NCBI RefSeq assembly: GCF_032393985.1
Contig: NZ_CP135918.1
Coordinates: forward strand, 6,139,724 to 6,203,723
DNA: 64,000 nt
Reading direction: 5' to 3'
Origin: Fischerella sp. JS2
Lineage (GTDB): Bacteria > Cyanobacteriota > Cyanobacteriia > Cyanobacteriales > Nostocaceae
A program made the translations under genes and the position numbers. The first letter of the stretch is position 1, and each line of letters begins with the position of its first letter. A model generated the notes under the pieces. It was not told the DNA's origin. It did not search any database and worked only from the letters and a program-made list of their open reading frames with translations. Of this stretch, positions 37,057-46,182 are shown piece after piece.

Positions 37057-37087
37057 TAGTTAATAACTAACACCTAACCACTAATTA

Positions 37088-38323
37088 CTAACCATTAACT
37101 TTTGACAAATGCAATAAATGCCAGCATTCCTGAGCGATCGCCCAATCTTCTTGAGTTTGGATGACTAAAACGCGAATATTAGAATCTACTGCTGCAATAT
37201 CTTGATCTTTGGGTGCAGCTTGATTTTTAGTTTCATCAAGTTTTAGCCCTAAAAAGGCAAAGGCTTCACAGGCAGCTGATCGCGTTAAGGAATGATTTTC
37301 CCCGATTCCACCAGTAAACACAATTGCGTCTAATCCTCCCAGTACAGCCAACATCGAACCAATGTGCGATCGCAATCTATGAATGTACATGTCAAAAGCT
37401 AACTGGGCGCGGGTATTACCTTCACTAATAGCAGTTTGGATAGCACGCATATCACCAGATATACCTGAAATACCTTTCAACCCAGAGTCGTGATTGAGAA
37501 TATCATCTAATTTGTCAGCATCTATCCCTTGGTGGCGTAGAAGGTAAATTAAAATACCAGGATCGAGAGAACCACAGCGAGTCCCCATCATCAACCCATC
37601 TAAGGGAGTAAATCCCATTGTTGTATCGATACTCTTGCCATCTTTAATTGCTGTCAAAGAGCAACCATTGCCTAAATGACATGTAATCAGGCGTAAAGAA
37701 TTTAAGTCTTTGCCTAATAATTGTGCTGCCCGTTGGGAACAGTACTGGTGACTAATACCGTGAAAACCGTAACGACGGATACCTTCTTTTTCATACCATG
37801 CATAGGGACCGGGGTAAACAGCCGCGCTTAAAGGAATGTAGCTGTGAAAGCTTGTATCAAATACTGCCACTTGAGCAGCCTCAGGAAATACCTTCTCAGT
37901 TGCTTCTATTCCCTCCAAATTGGTTGGATTGTGAAGTGGGGCAAAACTTGCTAAACGTCTGATGGCTGCTTTGACTTCTTCTGTCACTAAAGTTGCCTGA
38001 TTATATTCTTGACCACCATGTACTACCCGATGACCAACAGCATCAATTTCCTTAGCTTCTTTGATTACCTGTGTTTCACCCTCAAGCAGAGTTGCCAACA
38101 CACGTTCAGTTGCGGATGCATAGGAATCAGCCTGAATTTTTTCTTTGAAAACTGCGTTCTCAGCAGTTTTAACTTCGAGTTCAGCAAATCCTTGATGATG
38201 AGTCCAGTCTACAATAGCTTGCCAAACAGGTTTTGGTGGATGCCCTGGTAACTGATCCCCAACTATTTCATATAAACAACTTTTCTGGCTACTTGACCCA
38301 GAATTGAGTACTAAAATTTTCAT
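37088..38323 (-). CDS. ackA: acetate kinase
   Basis: A 411-residue enzyme that interconverts acetate and acetyl phosphate with ATP. Family landmarks are LNSGSSSQKSCLYE (N-terminal phosphate loop), GHRVVHGGQEY, VFDTSFHSYIP with the catalytic His, GFHGISHQYCSQRA and FTGGIGENHSLTR. The length is normal. The subunits work in fermentation and in overflow metabolism; in cyanobacteria the partner may be phosphotransacetylase or phosphoketolase, neither of which is beside it. The ATG at 38323 lacks a clear ribosome site. The gene is followed by a dispersed repeat and preceded by a repeat-rich gap. Confidence 0.96.
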   Translation of the reverse strand: MKILVLNSGSSSQKSCLYEIVGDQLPGHPPKPVWQAIVDWTHHQGFAELEVKTAENAVFKEKIQADSYASATERVLATLLEGETQVIKEAKEIDAVGHRVVHGGQEYNQATLVTEEVKAAIRRLASFAPLHNPTNLEGIEATEKVFPEAAQVAVFDTSFHSYIPLSAAVYPGPYAWYEKEGIRRYGFHGISHQYCSQRAAQLLGKDLNSLRLITCHLGNGCSLTAIKDGKSIDTTMGFTPLDGLMMGTRCGSLDPGILIYLLRHQGIDADKLDDILNHDSGLKGISGISGDMRAIQTAISEGNTRAQLAFDMYIHRLRSHIGSMLAVLGGLDAIVFTGGIGENHSLTRSAACEAFAFLGLKLDETKNQAAPKDQDIAAVDSNIRVLVIQTQEDWAIAQECWHLLHLSKVNG

Positions 38324-38877
38324 AATTAGTCATTTGTTAGTGGGTAGAGAAGCGATGTTCCTCGCGTCTGTACATTAGTAGTTATTAGTTAGTGGTGAGT
38401 CAGCGACTCTTACGCAGGGGGTCCCTCCCCCAATCCCCAACGCCAGGTGACGCCAGGTGCTTTATGCCGGGAAACCCGTCCACCGCACTGGCTCCTTTAT
38501 GCCGGGGGACCCTTACTTTACAGAAGCCGAGTAAAGCGCGTCTACGGCAATCGCTCATGGGGAAAACCCCTGCGTTCCCGTCGTTGCCTCACCACCGCAC
38601 TGGCTCCTCCCTTGGGGGAGTGGGGGCCGGTGAGTCCCCCATGAGCGACTACGAACCCGTAGACGCGCAAGCGTCTTCTCAAAAGAGTAGGGTTAGTAGT
38701 TAGTGGTTAGTAGAGACGCGAGGAACATCGCGTCTGTACAATAGTGATTAGTGGTTAGTAGTTACTTGTTCTTTAAACTACTTACTTCTCACACTCCACC
38801 CTTACGGGAAGCCTATGAGCGCGTCTACACACTCCTCCCACTCCCCCCACCTCCCCACTGCCCCACCTCCCCATCTC
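38324..38877. other. repeat mosaic between histidine-phosphatase and ackA genes
   Basis: The gap is packed with short repeats: GACGCCAGGTG doubled at 38440-38460, GGGGAAAACCCC-like and CCCCCATGAGCG foldbacks, two copies of CGCGTCTGTACA and the 41-bp element. Plus-strand frames in this gap are G+C-rich repeat translation and not genes. Confidence 0.65.
38792..38832. repeat. 41-bp dispersed repeat, copy 2 (inverted relative to copy 1)
   Basis: Reverse complement of 28693-28733 with about three differences clustered in one central position. It lies 46 bp from the stop of the histidine-phosphatase gene. Confidence 0.85.
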
Positions 38878-39516
38878 CTAAGTTCCTGGTCGTAAGCGCA
38901 ATTCTTCTGGCATGTAATTACGATCGCCTAATACTTGCAGCATCGGGCCATGAATATCAAATTTAACGATGCTGACCGAGGTAGCTGGCATATCGATGCG
39001 ATCGCGATAGCGTCCTAAATCAATACCTAATAAGTTGCAAAGTACAATTCGGATAGTTGCTTTATGAGAAACTACTAAAACATTACCTTCTGGATATTTT
39101 TCCTGAATTTCTGCAATCACAAGGGAAGCACGACTAGCAATCTGTACTGCTGTTTCTCCTCCTGTAGGTGGGTTCCAAGCTGGTTCGGCTAACCAACGCA
39201 GGTAATCATCTAGGTAGTACTGCTTGACAAAATCGACATTTTGACCTTCCCATTTGCCATAATTAATTTCTTTTAGCCCATCCCGCAGTTCCATTTTCAT
39301 CCCTATGGCATCACACAATGGTTTGGCTGTAGCAACGGTACGCTTTTTGGGACTGGCATAAACTGCTGTCCAAGGTATACAACTGTATGCTTCGGCGAAT
39401 GCTTTAGCCATGAGTGTTCCTTCTGGTGTTAACTCTGGGTCTAACTCTCCACAGTATCCCCCGGTCTGGCTGTAAATTGTTTCGCCGTGCCGCAGCAAAT
39501 ATAGTTTTAAAGCCAC
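38878..39516 (-). CDS. histidine phosphatase family protein (phosphoglycerate-mutase-like)
   Basis: A 212-residue phosphatase. The catalytic motif LLRHGE (His10) is near the N-terminus, [15 protein letters not shown] is the following segment and [15 protein letters not shown] holds the second His. The family includes cofactor-dependent phosphoglycerate mutases and many small phosphatases; the short form fits a phosphatase such as GpmB/CobC rather than a glycolytic mutase. The start is GTG 39516 with GAGGAG about 6 bases before it. It is 21 bp after the transaldolase stop and surely co-transcribed, hinting at a sugar-phosphate substrate. Confidence 0.9.
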   Translation of the reverse strand: MALKLYLLRHGETIYSQTGGYCGELDPELTPEGTLMAKAFAEAYSCIPWTAVYASPKKRTVATAKPLCDAIGMKMELRDGLKEINYGKWEGQNVDFVKQYYLDDYLRWLAEPAWNPPTGGETAVQIASRASLVIAEIQEKYPEGNVLVVSHKATIRIVLCNLLGIDLGRYRDRIDMPATSVSIVKFDIHGPMLQVLGDRNYMPEELRLRPGT

Positions 39517-39537
39517 AGAATCTCCTCTATAAATTTT

Positions 39538-40755
39538 TTATCTCACACTTTTGTCGGAGACCTGAAGTGAATTGAATGACAAGTGAAAGGCTACTCCTAA
39601 TCCACTTGCCATTTCTTCAGGAGTGATGATCCCATCATGGTTTACATCTAGAGCATCAAATACTGCATCGATTCCTGTCCACTCTTCACGACTGATGAAG
39701 CCATCACCGTCGAAGTCGTAGACTCGAAAGATGTTTCCTAAACTTAGACAGCTACAGCTATTTATATACTTGTTTTCTAAACATTCCAACCATTGTGCTA
39801 AAAGTTTTTCTAGAGCAACCAGTGTTTTTGACATACCAACAATTCCTTCTTCTAGTTTTTGGTATGCCATGCGATCGGCTTCATGCATATTGTAAAAAGT
39901 GTATTTATCAACATGTATTTTTCTGAAATGAGCTTCGGCAGCATGAGCCGGAACAAGTTGACGCGGCAATTCACCTGTTGTAGATTGCAATTTTTTCAGC
40001 AGCACAGGTGAAATTGCTAGTAAGTCACAACCTGCTAACTCTCCAATTTGGTCAATGTTACGAAAGCAAGCCACCATAATTTGGGTTGGATAGCCAAATT
40101 TTTTATAGTAGTTATAGAATTGACTGACTAATAAGACTCCCGGATCTCTTGCGGCTGGATAAAACTCACGTCCTGATTCTTTTTTGAACCAATCTCCAAT
40201 TCGCCCTACCAAAGTAGAAACTAGAGTCACACCAGCTTCCGCACAGGCGATCGCTTGATGAATACCAAATAGTAAGTTTAAATGACAATGAATTCCTTGT
40301 TTTTCTAAAACTTCAGCTGCACGGATACCCTCCCAAGTAGAGGCAATTTTCATTAAAATTCGTTCTCTGGAAATATTATTTGCTTCGTACAGAGAAATAA
40401 GAGAACGTGCTTTGGCAATGATTGCTTCGGTATCGTAGCATAACCGTGCATCAATTTCTATTGATACTCGACCTGTGATTGTTTGGAGAATTTTCTGTCC
40501 AAACCACACAAGCAAACGATCTAGTGCCAAAGACACAATCTGATCTATTGTTCCTCCTGCACCTGCATCTTGCTTTGCTTGCAATAAAGTTTGATGAAAT
40601 ATATCTTCGTATTCAGGCATTTGAGCAGCAGCAGTTATCAAAGCCGGACTTGTTATGGCATCTTGTGGTTTCAAATTTTCAATTGCTCTGATATCCCCCG
40701 CATCTGCAACCACAATGGTTATTTGCTGTAGTTGCTCTAGCCAAGTTTGAGACAT
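39538..40755 (-). CDS. tal: transaldolase fused to a C-terminal EF-hand pair
   Basis: A 405-residue protein. Residues 1 to about 325 are a class-1 transaldolase, with the Schiff-base lysine Lys136 in ERILMKIASTWEG and catalytic-site segments VSIEIDARL and HLNLLFG. The last 60 residues hold two canonical EF-hand loops, DFDGDGFISREE (about 347-358) and DVNHDGIITPEE (about 370-381), with the full set of Ca ligands. The enzyme works in the pentose-phosphate pathway. Ca control of a carbon-metabolism enzyme is suggested by the fusion. The same architecture is known from other cyanobacteria. It is the first gene of a two-gene unit. Confidence 0.94.
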   Translation of the reverse strand: MSQTWLEQLQQITIVVADAGDIRAIENLKPQDAITSPALITAAAQMPEYEDIFHQTLLQAKQDAGAGGTIDQIVSLALDRLLVWFGQKILQTITGRVSIEIDARLCYDTEAIIAKARSLISLYEANNISRERILMKIASTWEGIRAAEVLEKQGIHCHLNLLFGIHQAIACAEAGVTLVSTLVGRIGDWFKKESGREFYPAARDPGVLLVSQFYNYYKKFGYPTQIMVACFRNIDQIGELAGCDLLAISPVLLKKLQSTTGELPRQLVPAHAAEAHFRKIHVDKYTFYNMHEADRMAYQKLEEGIVGMSKTLVALEKLLAQWLECLENKYINSCSCLSLGNIFRVYDFDGDGFISREEWTGIDAVFDALDVNHDGIITPEEMASGLGVAFHLSFNSLQVSDKSVR

Positions 40756-41457
40756 ACTTTCTATATCCTAAAGTCAAAAGTTTGTAGAAACGCAACTTAT
40801 TGCATCTCTACAAAAGTTAGAAATCCTTTTATTTTGAGCTTTTCACTAATTATTCGTTGAATATATTTATAGTTGTCATAAGATATTAATATAGTAGGTT
40901 AGGAATAAATATCTAGTAGACGAATGTTAAAAAACTAAACTTACAAGCTTGCGTGACTGTTATCAAACAGCCTACTAGCATTGCTGATTTTTGATAATCA
41001 TCTATTTGATGGATATTGTAATTTTTGATTGATACTGAAACTGGATGCAAGAACAGATAAGCCACTTAAGCAATTTACTTTTTATCGTTCAAAGATAAAT
41101 AAAAAGTTAATGATTATGAAATTCGGAGCTTTGAGAATAAACCAATAAATAATTATTTCTAAATAAATTTAGTTTATTTGGCATCAGAATAAAATCAATG
41201 CGATTAGTTAGTAACTACTAAGGTAGTATGGTAAAATATTTTCATAATGTAAAGATTTAATGATTTTTCCTTAATTGAGTTAACTGACTTATCTGCTATT
41301 GAATATCAACATCTCAAGATGAAACTTTATCAATAACTAACCTTCACAACTATACTAAATTGCCCTGAGTCTAGTTTCATCAAAATCTAGAAAGCCTATT
41401 AATCAATAGTTTTAATCCAAAATCTAAAATCCAAAATTGGTATTACCCTCTAGCAAC
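40756..41457. other. AT-rich intergenic region
   Basis: This 702-bp space lies between two minus-strand genes. It includes a copy of the CCAAAATCTAAAATCC repeat at 41416-41437. No gene is seen; the part near 40755 should contain the transaldolase promoter. Confidence 0.5.
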
Positions 41458-42522
41458 CTAAATCTTTTTTGGTCTCCGTAACTGCTTAGAACCAATTGGC
41501 CCTAGAAGTTGATTGAGGGCGCGCAGCTGTTCTGGTGTACCCATCGCAATTAACACATCTGCGGGCATAAATACTGTATCAGGAGTAGGACCGCCGATGA
41601 GAGTGCCATCGTTGCGTCGCACAGCAAGTATCAATGCACCTGTTTGCCCTCGTAACCTGGCTTGTCCTAAAGTCATCCCTACCACCGGACAAACTTTTGG
41701 GTCAAGCAAAAATTCTTCCATGTATAACTGTCGGTCTGTACCTGAGATAATTCCATCCACAAAGTCCATAACTTGGGGTCTGAGAGCCGCCGCCGCCATG
41801 CGCTTTCCACCGGTGATATAAGGAGAAATAACAGCATCTGCACCAGCGCGTTGCAACTTTTGCAAAGCTTCTTCTGTACTAGCGCGGGCGATCGCTCGAA
41901 TGCCTGGGTTCAGATATTTTGCGGAAAGAACTATGTATAAATTTTCTGCGTCAGAAGGAAGGGCTGCAACTATACAAGTTGCTCTTTCAATGCCTACTCT
42001 AAGGAGGGTTTCATCTAATGTGGCATCACCTTGGTATATAGTATAACCCTGATCCTGTGCTTTCCGTACAGATTCAACATCAGAGTCAATAACCACAAAA
42101 GAGACGCCTTCTGCTTGAAATTCTGTGGCAATTTGTCGACCAGTCCGACTAAATCCACAAATGATGTAATGCCCTGATAAAGATTCCATTGCCCGTCGCA
42201 CTTGTCGAAGTCGAATTCCTTCTTGAAAGTAGCCTTGAATGACTGCTTCTGTAAATCGGTTGACGATGTAACCGATAGTGACTACCCCCATTAAAATGAG
42301 GGCGATGGTAAATAGTCGTCCTCGATCGCCTAGTGGTCTTGTTTCACTGTAGCCGACAGTAGCTAGGGTGATGATTGTCATATATGCTGCATCTTGCCAT
42401 GACCAACCCTCTACTAGGGCGTACCATATAGTACCAATCAGAAAGACACCACCAAGAGCAATTGCCCCTGCCATTAAATCTTTTTGGATGCGTTGATATT
42501 TCTGTTCCAGAGTTGAGTACAT
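41458..42522 (-). CDS. potassium channel with RCK (TrkA-N/TrkA-C) domains
   Basis: A 354-residue subunit of a two-helix K+ channel. TM1 is about 17-36, the pore follows and the selectivity filter reads TVGYSE (55-60) where TVGYGD is standard. TM2 is about 70-88. The cytoplasmic RCK domain begins HYIICGFSRTGRQIA and holds an NAD-binding Rossmann fold (GFSRTG) with the acidic VVIDSD. The C-terminal RCK-C includes LGQARLRGQTGALILAV. It should gate K+ in response to ligands such as nucleotides or Ca. The gene is single. Confidence 0.93.
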   Translation of the reverse strand: MYSTLEQKYQRIQKDLMAGAIALGGVFLIGTIWYALVEGWSWQDAAYMTIITLATVGYSETRPLGDRGRLFTIALILMGVVTIGYIVNRFTEAVIQGYFQEGIRLRQVRRAMESLSGHYIICGFSRTGRQIATEFQAEGVSFVVIDSDVESVRKAQDQGYTIYQGDATLDETLLRVGIERATCIVAALPSDAENLYIVLSAKYLNPGIRAIARASTEEALQKLQRAGADAVISPYITGGKRMAAAALRPQVMDFVDGIISGTDRQLYMEEFLLDPKVCPVVGMTLGQARLRGQTGALILAVRRNDGTLIGGPTPDTVFMPADVLIAMGTPEQLRALNQLLGPIGSKQLRRPKKI

Positions 42523-42663
42523 AATTATTCACCATCGCCACTCGTTTTGAGGATAACTGAGTGACAGCTTAAGATGAAGTATTAGGTAAGGATAAGAAAT
42601 TTTGACAGATTTCTACCAGACAAGTGAATCACCCTACAATAAAGAATTTAGGGAGCTAAGCAG

Positions 42664-43950
42664 GTGAGCCTAGAAACTCTTGTTCAACAACACCCCATTA
42701 CTTCAGAGTCAGGTTCTGCATTATCTAGCACCTTTGATGCTGATAGTTTTGATGCAGTTGTTATGTCTACCTATGGGCGGTTTCCCCTCGCTTTGGCACG
42801 GGGTGCAGGCTGCCGCGTTTGGGATACCCAAGGACGGGAATATCTTGATTTTGTTGCAGGAATCGCTACTTGTACCTTGGGACATGCTCATCCAGCGATG
42901 GTAGAAGCGGTAACACGGCAGATGCAAAAATTGCATCACGTTTCTAACTTATACTACATCCCCGAACAGGGAGAATTGGCAAAATGGATAGTTGAGCATT
43001 CCTGTGGCGATCGCGTGTTTTTCTGCAATTCAGGGGCAGAAGCTAACGAAGCTGCAATTAAACTGGCGCGGAAATACGCACATAGCGTGTTGCAAATAGA
43101 ACGTCCCATTATTCTCACCACTCACTCCAGCTTCCACGGACGAACACTAGCAACTATTACTGCCACAGGACAGCCGAAGTATCAAAAGAATTTTGATCCC
43201 CTAGTACCGGGATTCCACTATGTACCTTACAACGATATTGCAGCAGTAGAAGCAGCAATTAGCGAATTGGATGAAGGTGATTACCGTGTTGCTGCGATTC
43301 TGATTGAACCATTACAAGGAGAAGGCGGAGTTCGTCCGGGAGATGTGGACTACTTCCAGAAATTGCGGCAAATTTGCGATGTAACGGGCGTCTTACTGAT
43401 TTTTGATGAAGTACAAGTCGGGATGGGACGTAGTGGTAAGTTATGGGGTTATGAATATCTTGGCGTAGAACCAGATATCTTTACCAGTGCCAAAGGTTTG
43501 GGTGGCGGTGTTCCTATTGGGGCAATGATAAGCAAAAAATTCTGCGATGTCTTCCAACCAGGAGAACATGCTAGCACCTTTGGTGGCAATTCTTTAGCCT
43601 GTGGTGTGGCTTTGACTGTCTGCCAAACATTAGAAACAGAGAATATTTTACAGAATGTCCAACAACGGGGTGAACAACTGCGAACTGGTTTAAAAGTGCT
43701 GGCTAGCAAATATCCAAATCACATCGTTGATGTACGCGGTTGGGGTTTAATCAGTGGTATGGAATTAAAAGCAGACATTGAATTGACCGCAGGCGATGTC
43801 GTCAAAGCAGCTATTAACGAAGGTTTGTTACTTGTACCAGCCGGACCTAAAGTCATCCGATTTGTGCCACCCTTAATTGTCAGTGAAAAAGAAGTAGAGA
43901 CGGCGTTACAGATTGTTGATCGGGTAATGGCGAGTGTAACTGCTTTATAA
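42664..43950 (+). CDS. argD: acetylornithine aminotransferase (class-III PLP enzyme)
   Basis: A 428-residue class-III aminotransferase. FCNSGAEANEAAIKLARKYA is the cofactor-phosphate region, ILIEPLQGEGGVRP holds the conserved Glu, LLIFDEVQVGMGRSGKLWGY the Asp that contacts the pyridine nitrogen and TSAKGLGGGVPIGA the PLP lysine. It catalyses N-acetylornithine formation in arginine synthesis; a succinyl-diaminopimelate or putrescine activity is possible. The start is GTG 42664, with GGGAGC about 8 bases upstream; the first 30 residues are variable. Arginine supplies cyanophycin in this group, but no cyanophycin gene is near. Confidence 0.92.
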   Translation: MSLETLVQQHPITSESGSALSSTFDADSFDAVVMSTYGRFPLALARGAGCRVWDTQGREYLDFVAGIATCTLGHAHPAMVEAVTRQMQKLHHVSNLYYIPEQGELAKWIVEHSCGDRVFFCNSGAEANEAAIKLARKYAHSVLQIERPIILTTHSSFHGRTLATITATGQPKYQKNFDPLVPGFHYVPYNDIAAVEAAISELDEGDYRVAAILIEPLQGEGGVRPGDVDYFQKLRQICDVTGVLLIFDEVQVGMGRSGKLWGYEYLGVEPDIFTSAKGLGGGVPIGAMISKKFCDVFQPGEHASTFGGNSLACGVALTVCQTLETENILQNVQQRGEQLRTGLKVLASKYPNHIVDVRGWGLISGMELKADIELTAGDVVKAAINEGLLLVPAGPKVIRFVPPLIVSEKEVETALQIVDRVMASVTAL

Positions 43951-44300
43951 ATTCGTAGTAGGCGCTGTAGACGCGTTGGCGCAGCGTTTCGCTTTGCGAC
44001 TCAGCGGCTTCTCGCAGAGTAGCGCTTACTACAAAAAGTTTTCTTCTTAGTGTTTTAGTATCTTGGTGGTGAAAAGAATTAATTTTGAAACACAAAGACA
44101 CTAAGACACCAAGAAAATTTTCTTCAAGAAGCTAGACATTGACAGGAATACTCTACATTCTTACACCCCTACAGCTTTTTTCCAGGTAAAAGTAAATAAA
44201 ATTATTTCCATGTGTTCTGGTGTAATTACTTCATGATGCTTTGAAAAAAAATTAGATTTTAAAATATCGACCACCGATACACACAGATGAACACAGATGT
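43951..44300. other. intergenic region with two foldback repeats
   Basis: GTAGTAGGCGCT (43955-43966) and AGCGCTTACTAC (44021-44032) are near-perfect inverted repeats around a HIP-like G+C core. A second foldback (about 44043-44115) uses the CTTAGTG...CTTGGTG pattern. The last 35 bp carry an ATGAACACAGAT-type half repeat that runs up to the next start codon. Confidence 0.6.
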
Positions 44301-45197
44301 ATGAAAAGATTTTTAACGTTATGCTTTTTAAGTTTTGCTTTAATAGTTACGCTAGCTAGTTGCCAAACAGGGAAAATAAGTAGTGGCGGAGGGGATATTG
44401 TTGTTGCTTCTAAAGGTTTTACTGAACAAGATATTTTAAGCGAACTTTTAGCACAACAAATAGCAGCTACAACTAATTTAAAAGTTGAGCAACGTCGTTT
44501 TACTAGTGCTTTGGTGACTCATAATGCTTTGGTTGCTGGCAAAGTTGATGCTTATGTAGAGTATACAGGTACAGCATTTGTGACGATATTAAAACAAAAA
44601 GATATTAAAGATCCAAAACTTGTTTATGAAAAGTTAAAACAAGCCTACGCCCAGAAATTTAAATTGGCAGTGATGCCACCTTTGGGTTTTGAAAATACTT
44701 TTGCAATGGTGATACGTGGCGAAGATGCAAAGCGCTATAATCTAAAAACTCTCTCGGAAGCTGCTGAGTATACACCTAAATGGCGGGGTGGTTTTGGTTA
44801 TGAATTTATGGAAAGAGAAGATGGTTTTCCAGGTTTAGCCAAAACCTATGATTTACGTTTTGCTCAATCTCCCCGGATTATGGATTTAGGATTAATATAT
44901 CGGGCGCTATTGCAAAAACAAGTTGATATGATTAATGGTAATTCTACTGATGGTCAAATATCTCGTTTAGGGTTGGTTGTGCTAAAGGATGATAAACAGT
45001 ATTTTCCGCCTTACCAAGCAGTAGCGATCGCACGTCAACAAACTTTACAAAAGTATCCTAAGTTAAGAACTGCTATATCCCAACTTGCTGGTAAGATTTC
45101 AGCTGACGAAATGCAGCAAATGAATTATTTAGTCGAAGGAGAATTGCGTGATATTCAAGAAGTTGTGAGTGAGTTTCGAAAATCGAAAGGATTATGA
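44301..45197 (+). CDS. glycine-betaine/osmoprotectant ABC substrate-binding lipoprotein (OpuAC/ProX-like)
   Basis: A 298-residue periplasmic-binding protein anchored as a lipoprotein: the signal ends in a lipobox LASC with Cys21. The OpuAC domain is shown by VASKGFTEQDILSELLAQQI, VDAYVEYTGTAF and NGNSTDGQISRLGLVVLKDD. It should deliver glycine betaine, choline or a similar solute to an ABC importer. No permease or ATPase gene is adjacent, so its partner is elsewhere or the gene is an orphan. The ATG abuts an ATGAACACAGAT-type repeat with no ribosome site, so expression may be unusual. Confidence 0.9.
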   Translation: MKRFLTLCFLSFALIVTLASCQTGKISSGGGDIVVASKGFTEQDILSELLAQQIAATTNLKVEQRRFTSALVTHNALVAGKVDAYVEYTGTAFVTILKQKDIKDPKLVYEKLKQAYAQKFKLAVMPPLGFENTFAMVIRGEDAKRYNLKTLSEAAEYTPKWRGGFGYEFMEREDGFPGLAKTYDLRFAQSPRIMDLGLIYRALLQKQVDMINGNSTDGQISRLGLVVLKDDKQYFPPYQAVAIARQQTLQKYPKLRTAISQLAGKISADEMQQMNYLVEGELRDIQEVVSEFRKSKGL

Positions 45198-45277
45198 TGA
45201 TTTTTAACTGAAATACGTCTAATGTGACTTCACAGCGATGACAAAGTATCTTTGAAGAAACGAACACAGATGAACAC

Positions 45278-45320
45278 AGATGCACACGGATAAACTATCT
45301 GTGTTTATCCGTGTGCATCT
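45278..45320. repeat. 18-bp perfect inverted repeat, ATGAACACAGAT family
   Basis: AGATGCACACGGATAAAC (45278-45295) and GTTTATCCGTGTGCATCT (45303-45320) pair perfectly around a 7-base loop. The element continues at 45322 into a TACGGGAAGCCGC...GCGTCTACG repeat. It lies between two plus-strand genes. Confidence 0.85.
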
Positions 45321-45435
45321 ATGTACCCTACGGGAAGCCGCGCTTAGGCGCGTCTACGATATTTAAAATTATTTTCTTCCACACCACTAGCTTACATGAG
45401 ACTCAAAATCATACTATTTACAGCAAGCTTAATTT

Positions 45436-46182
45436 ATGTTTTCTAAACTCCATATTCTTCCAACAACCATAAACGCTTTAATTTTCGGAATATACGCTAC
45501 TAGTGGCAGTGCTATTGCCCAAACTCTTACTTTGACACCAAATTTAATTGGCTTTACTACACCTGAAGGTGAAAAATTATTAATTAATAGTCGTTCTCGC
45601 CAAGATTTCTTTCCTCTCAGCACACAATTTGTTACTCAAAATAATCAAGCTTACTGTGGAGTTGCCAGTATTGTTATGGTGTTGAATAGTTTGGGAGTTT
45701 CTGCGCCGGAAGCACCCGAATATAAACCATATCATGTATTTACTCAGACAAACTTTTTTAACAACGAAGCAACACGAAAAGTTATTAGTCCTGAAGTTGT
45801 TGCTCGTATGGGAATGACGTTAGATCAAATGGGGCAACTACTAGCAAGTTACGGCGTGAAAGCACAAGTCTATCACGCTGCTGATACTAGTTTAGAACAG
45901 TTTCGTAAACAAGCAGCAGAAAATTTAAAACAACCTGGAAATTTTATTTTAGTGAACTATTTACGTAAAGAAATTGGACAAGAAAAAGGTGGACATATTT
46001 CCCCCTTAGCTGCTTACAATGAACAAACAGATAGATTTTTAATTATGGATGTATCCCGTTACAAATATCCGCCTGTTTGGGTAAAGACAACAGATTTGTG
46101 GAAGGCAATGAATACTGTTGATACAGTTTCAGGTAAAACACGGGGATTTGTATTTGTTAGTAAAGGTTACTCATCCAAATAA
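45436..46182 (+). CDS. phytochelatin-synthase family protein (papain-like peptidase)
   Basis: A 248-residue cysteine peptidase of the cyanobacterial phytochelatin-synthase type. The catalytic triad is seen as Cys74 (QAYCGVAS), His187 (GGHISPL) and Asp205 (MDVSRYKYPPVW). A hydrophobic N-terminus ending near SGSAIAQ (about 10-29) looks like a signal peptide, so it should act outside the cytoplasm. Cyanobacterial members (such as Nostoc alr0975) hydrolyse glutathione to gamma-Glu-Cys and make little phytochelatin. Its stop codon overlaps the end of the convergent carotenoid-cyclase gene by 16 bp. Confidence 0.92.
   Translation: MFSKLHILPTTINALIFGIYATSGSAIAQTLTLTPNLIGFTTPEGEKLLINSRSRQDFFPLSTQFVTQNNQAYCGVASIVMVLNSLGVSAPEAPEYKPYHVFTQTNFFNNEATRKVISPEVVARMGMTLDQMGQLLASYGVKAQVYHAADTSLEQFRKQAAENLKQPGNFILVNYLRKEIGQEKGGHISPLAAYNEQTDRFLIMDVSRYKYPPVWVKTTDLWKAMNTVDTVSGKTRGFVFVSKGYSSK

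Larger units (their letters stand above)
36073..37087. other. 1-kb intergenic region built largely of foldback repeats
   Basis: The gap between the small membrane gene and ackA contains three consecutive foldback elements (36237-36364, 36370-36460, 36480-36630) and a dispersed repeat (36902-37056). The part at 36640-36900 shows no clear feature apart from a HIP1 octamer near 36872. Confidence 0.6.

Noticed and set aside
38392-38966. Three overlapping plus-strand frames of 65-103 codons
   Set aside because: They translate the G+C-rich repeat mosaic; such frames recur in repeat-rich gaps of this kind of genome.
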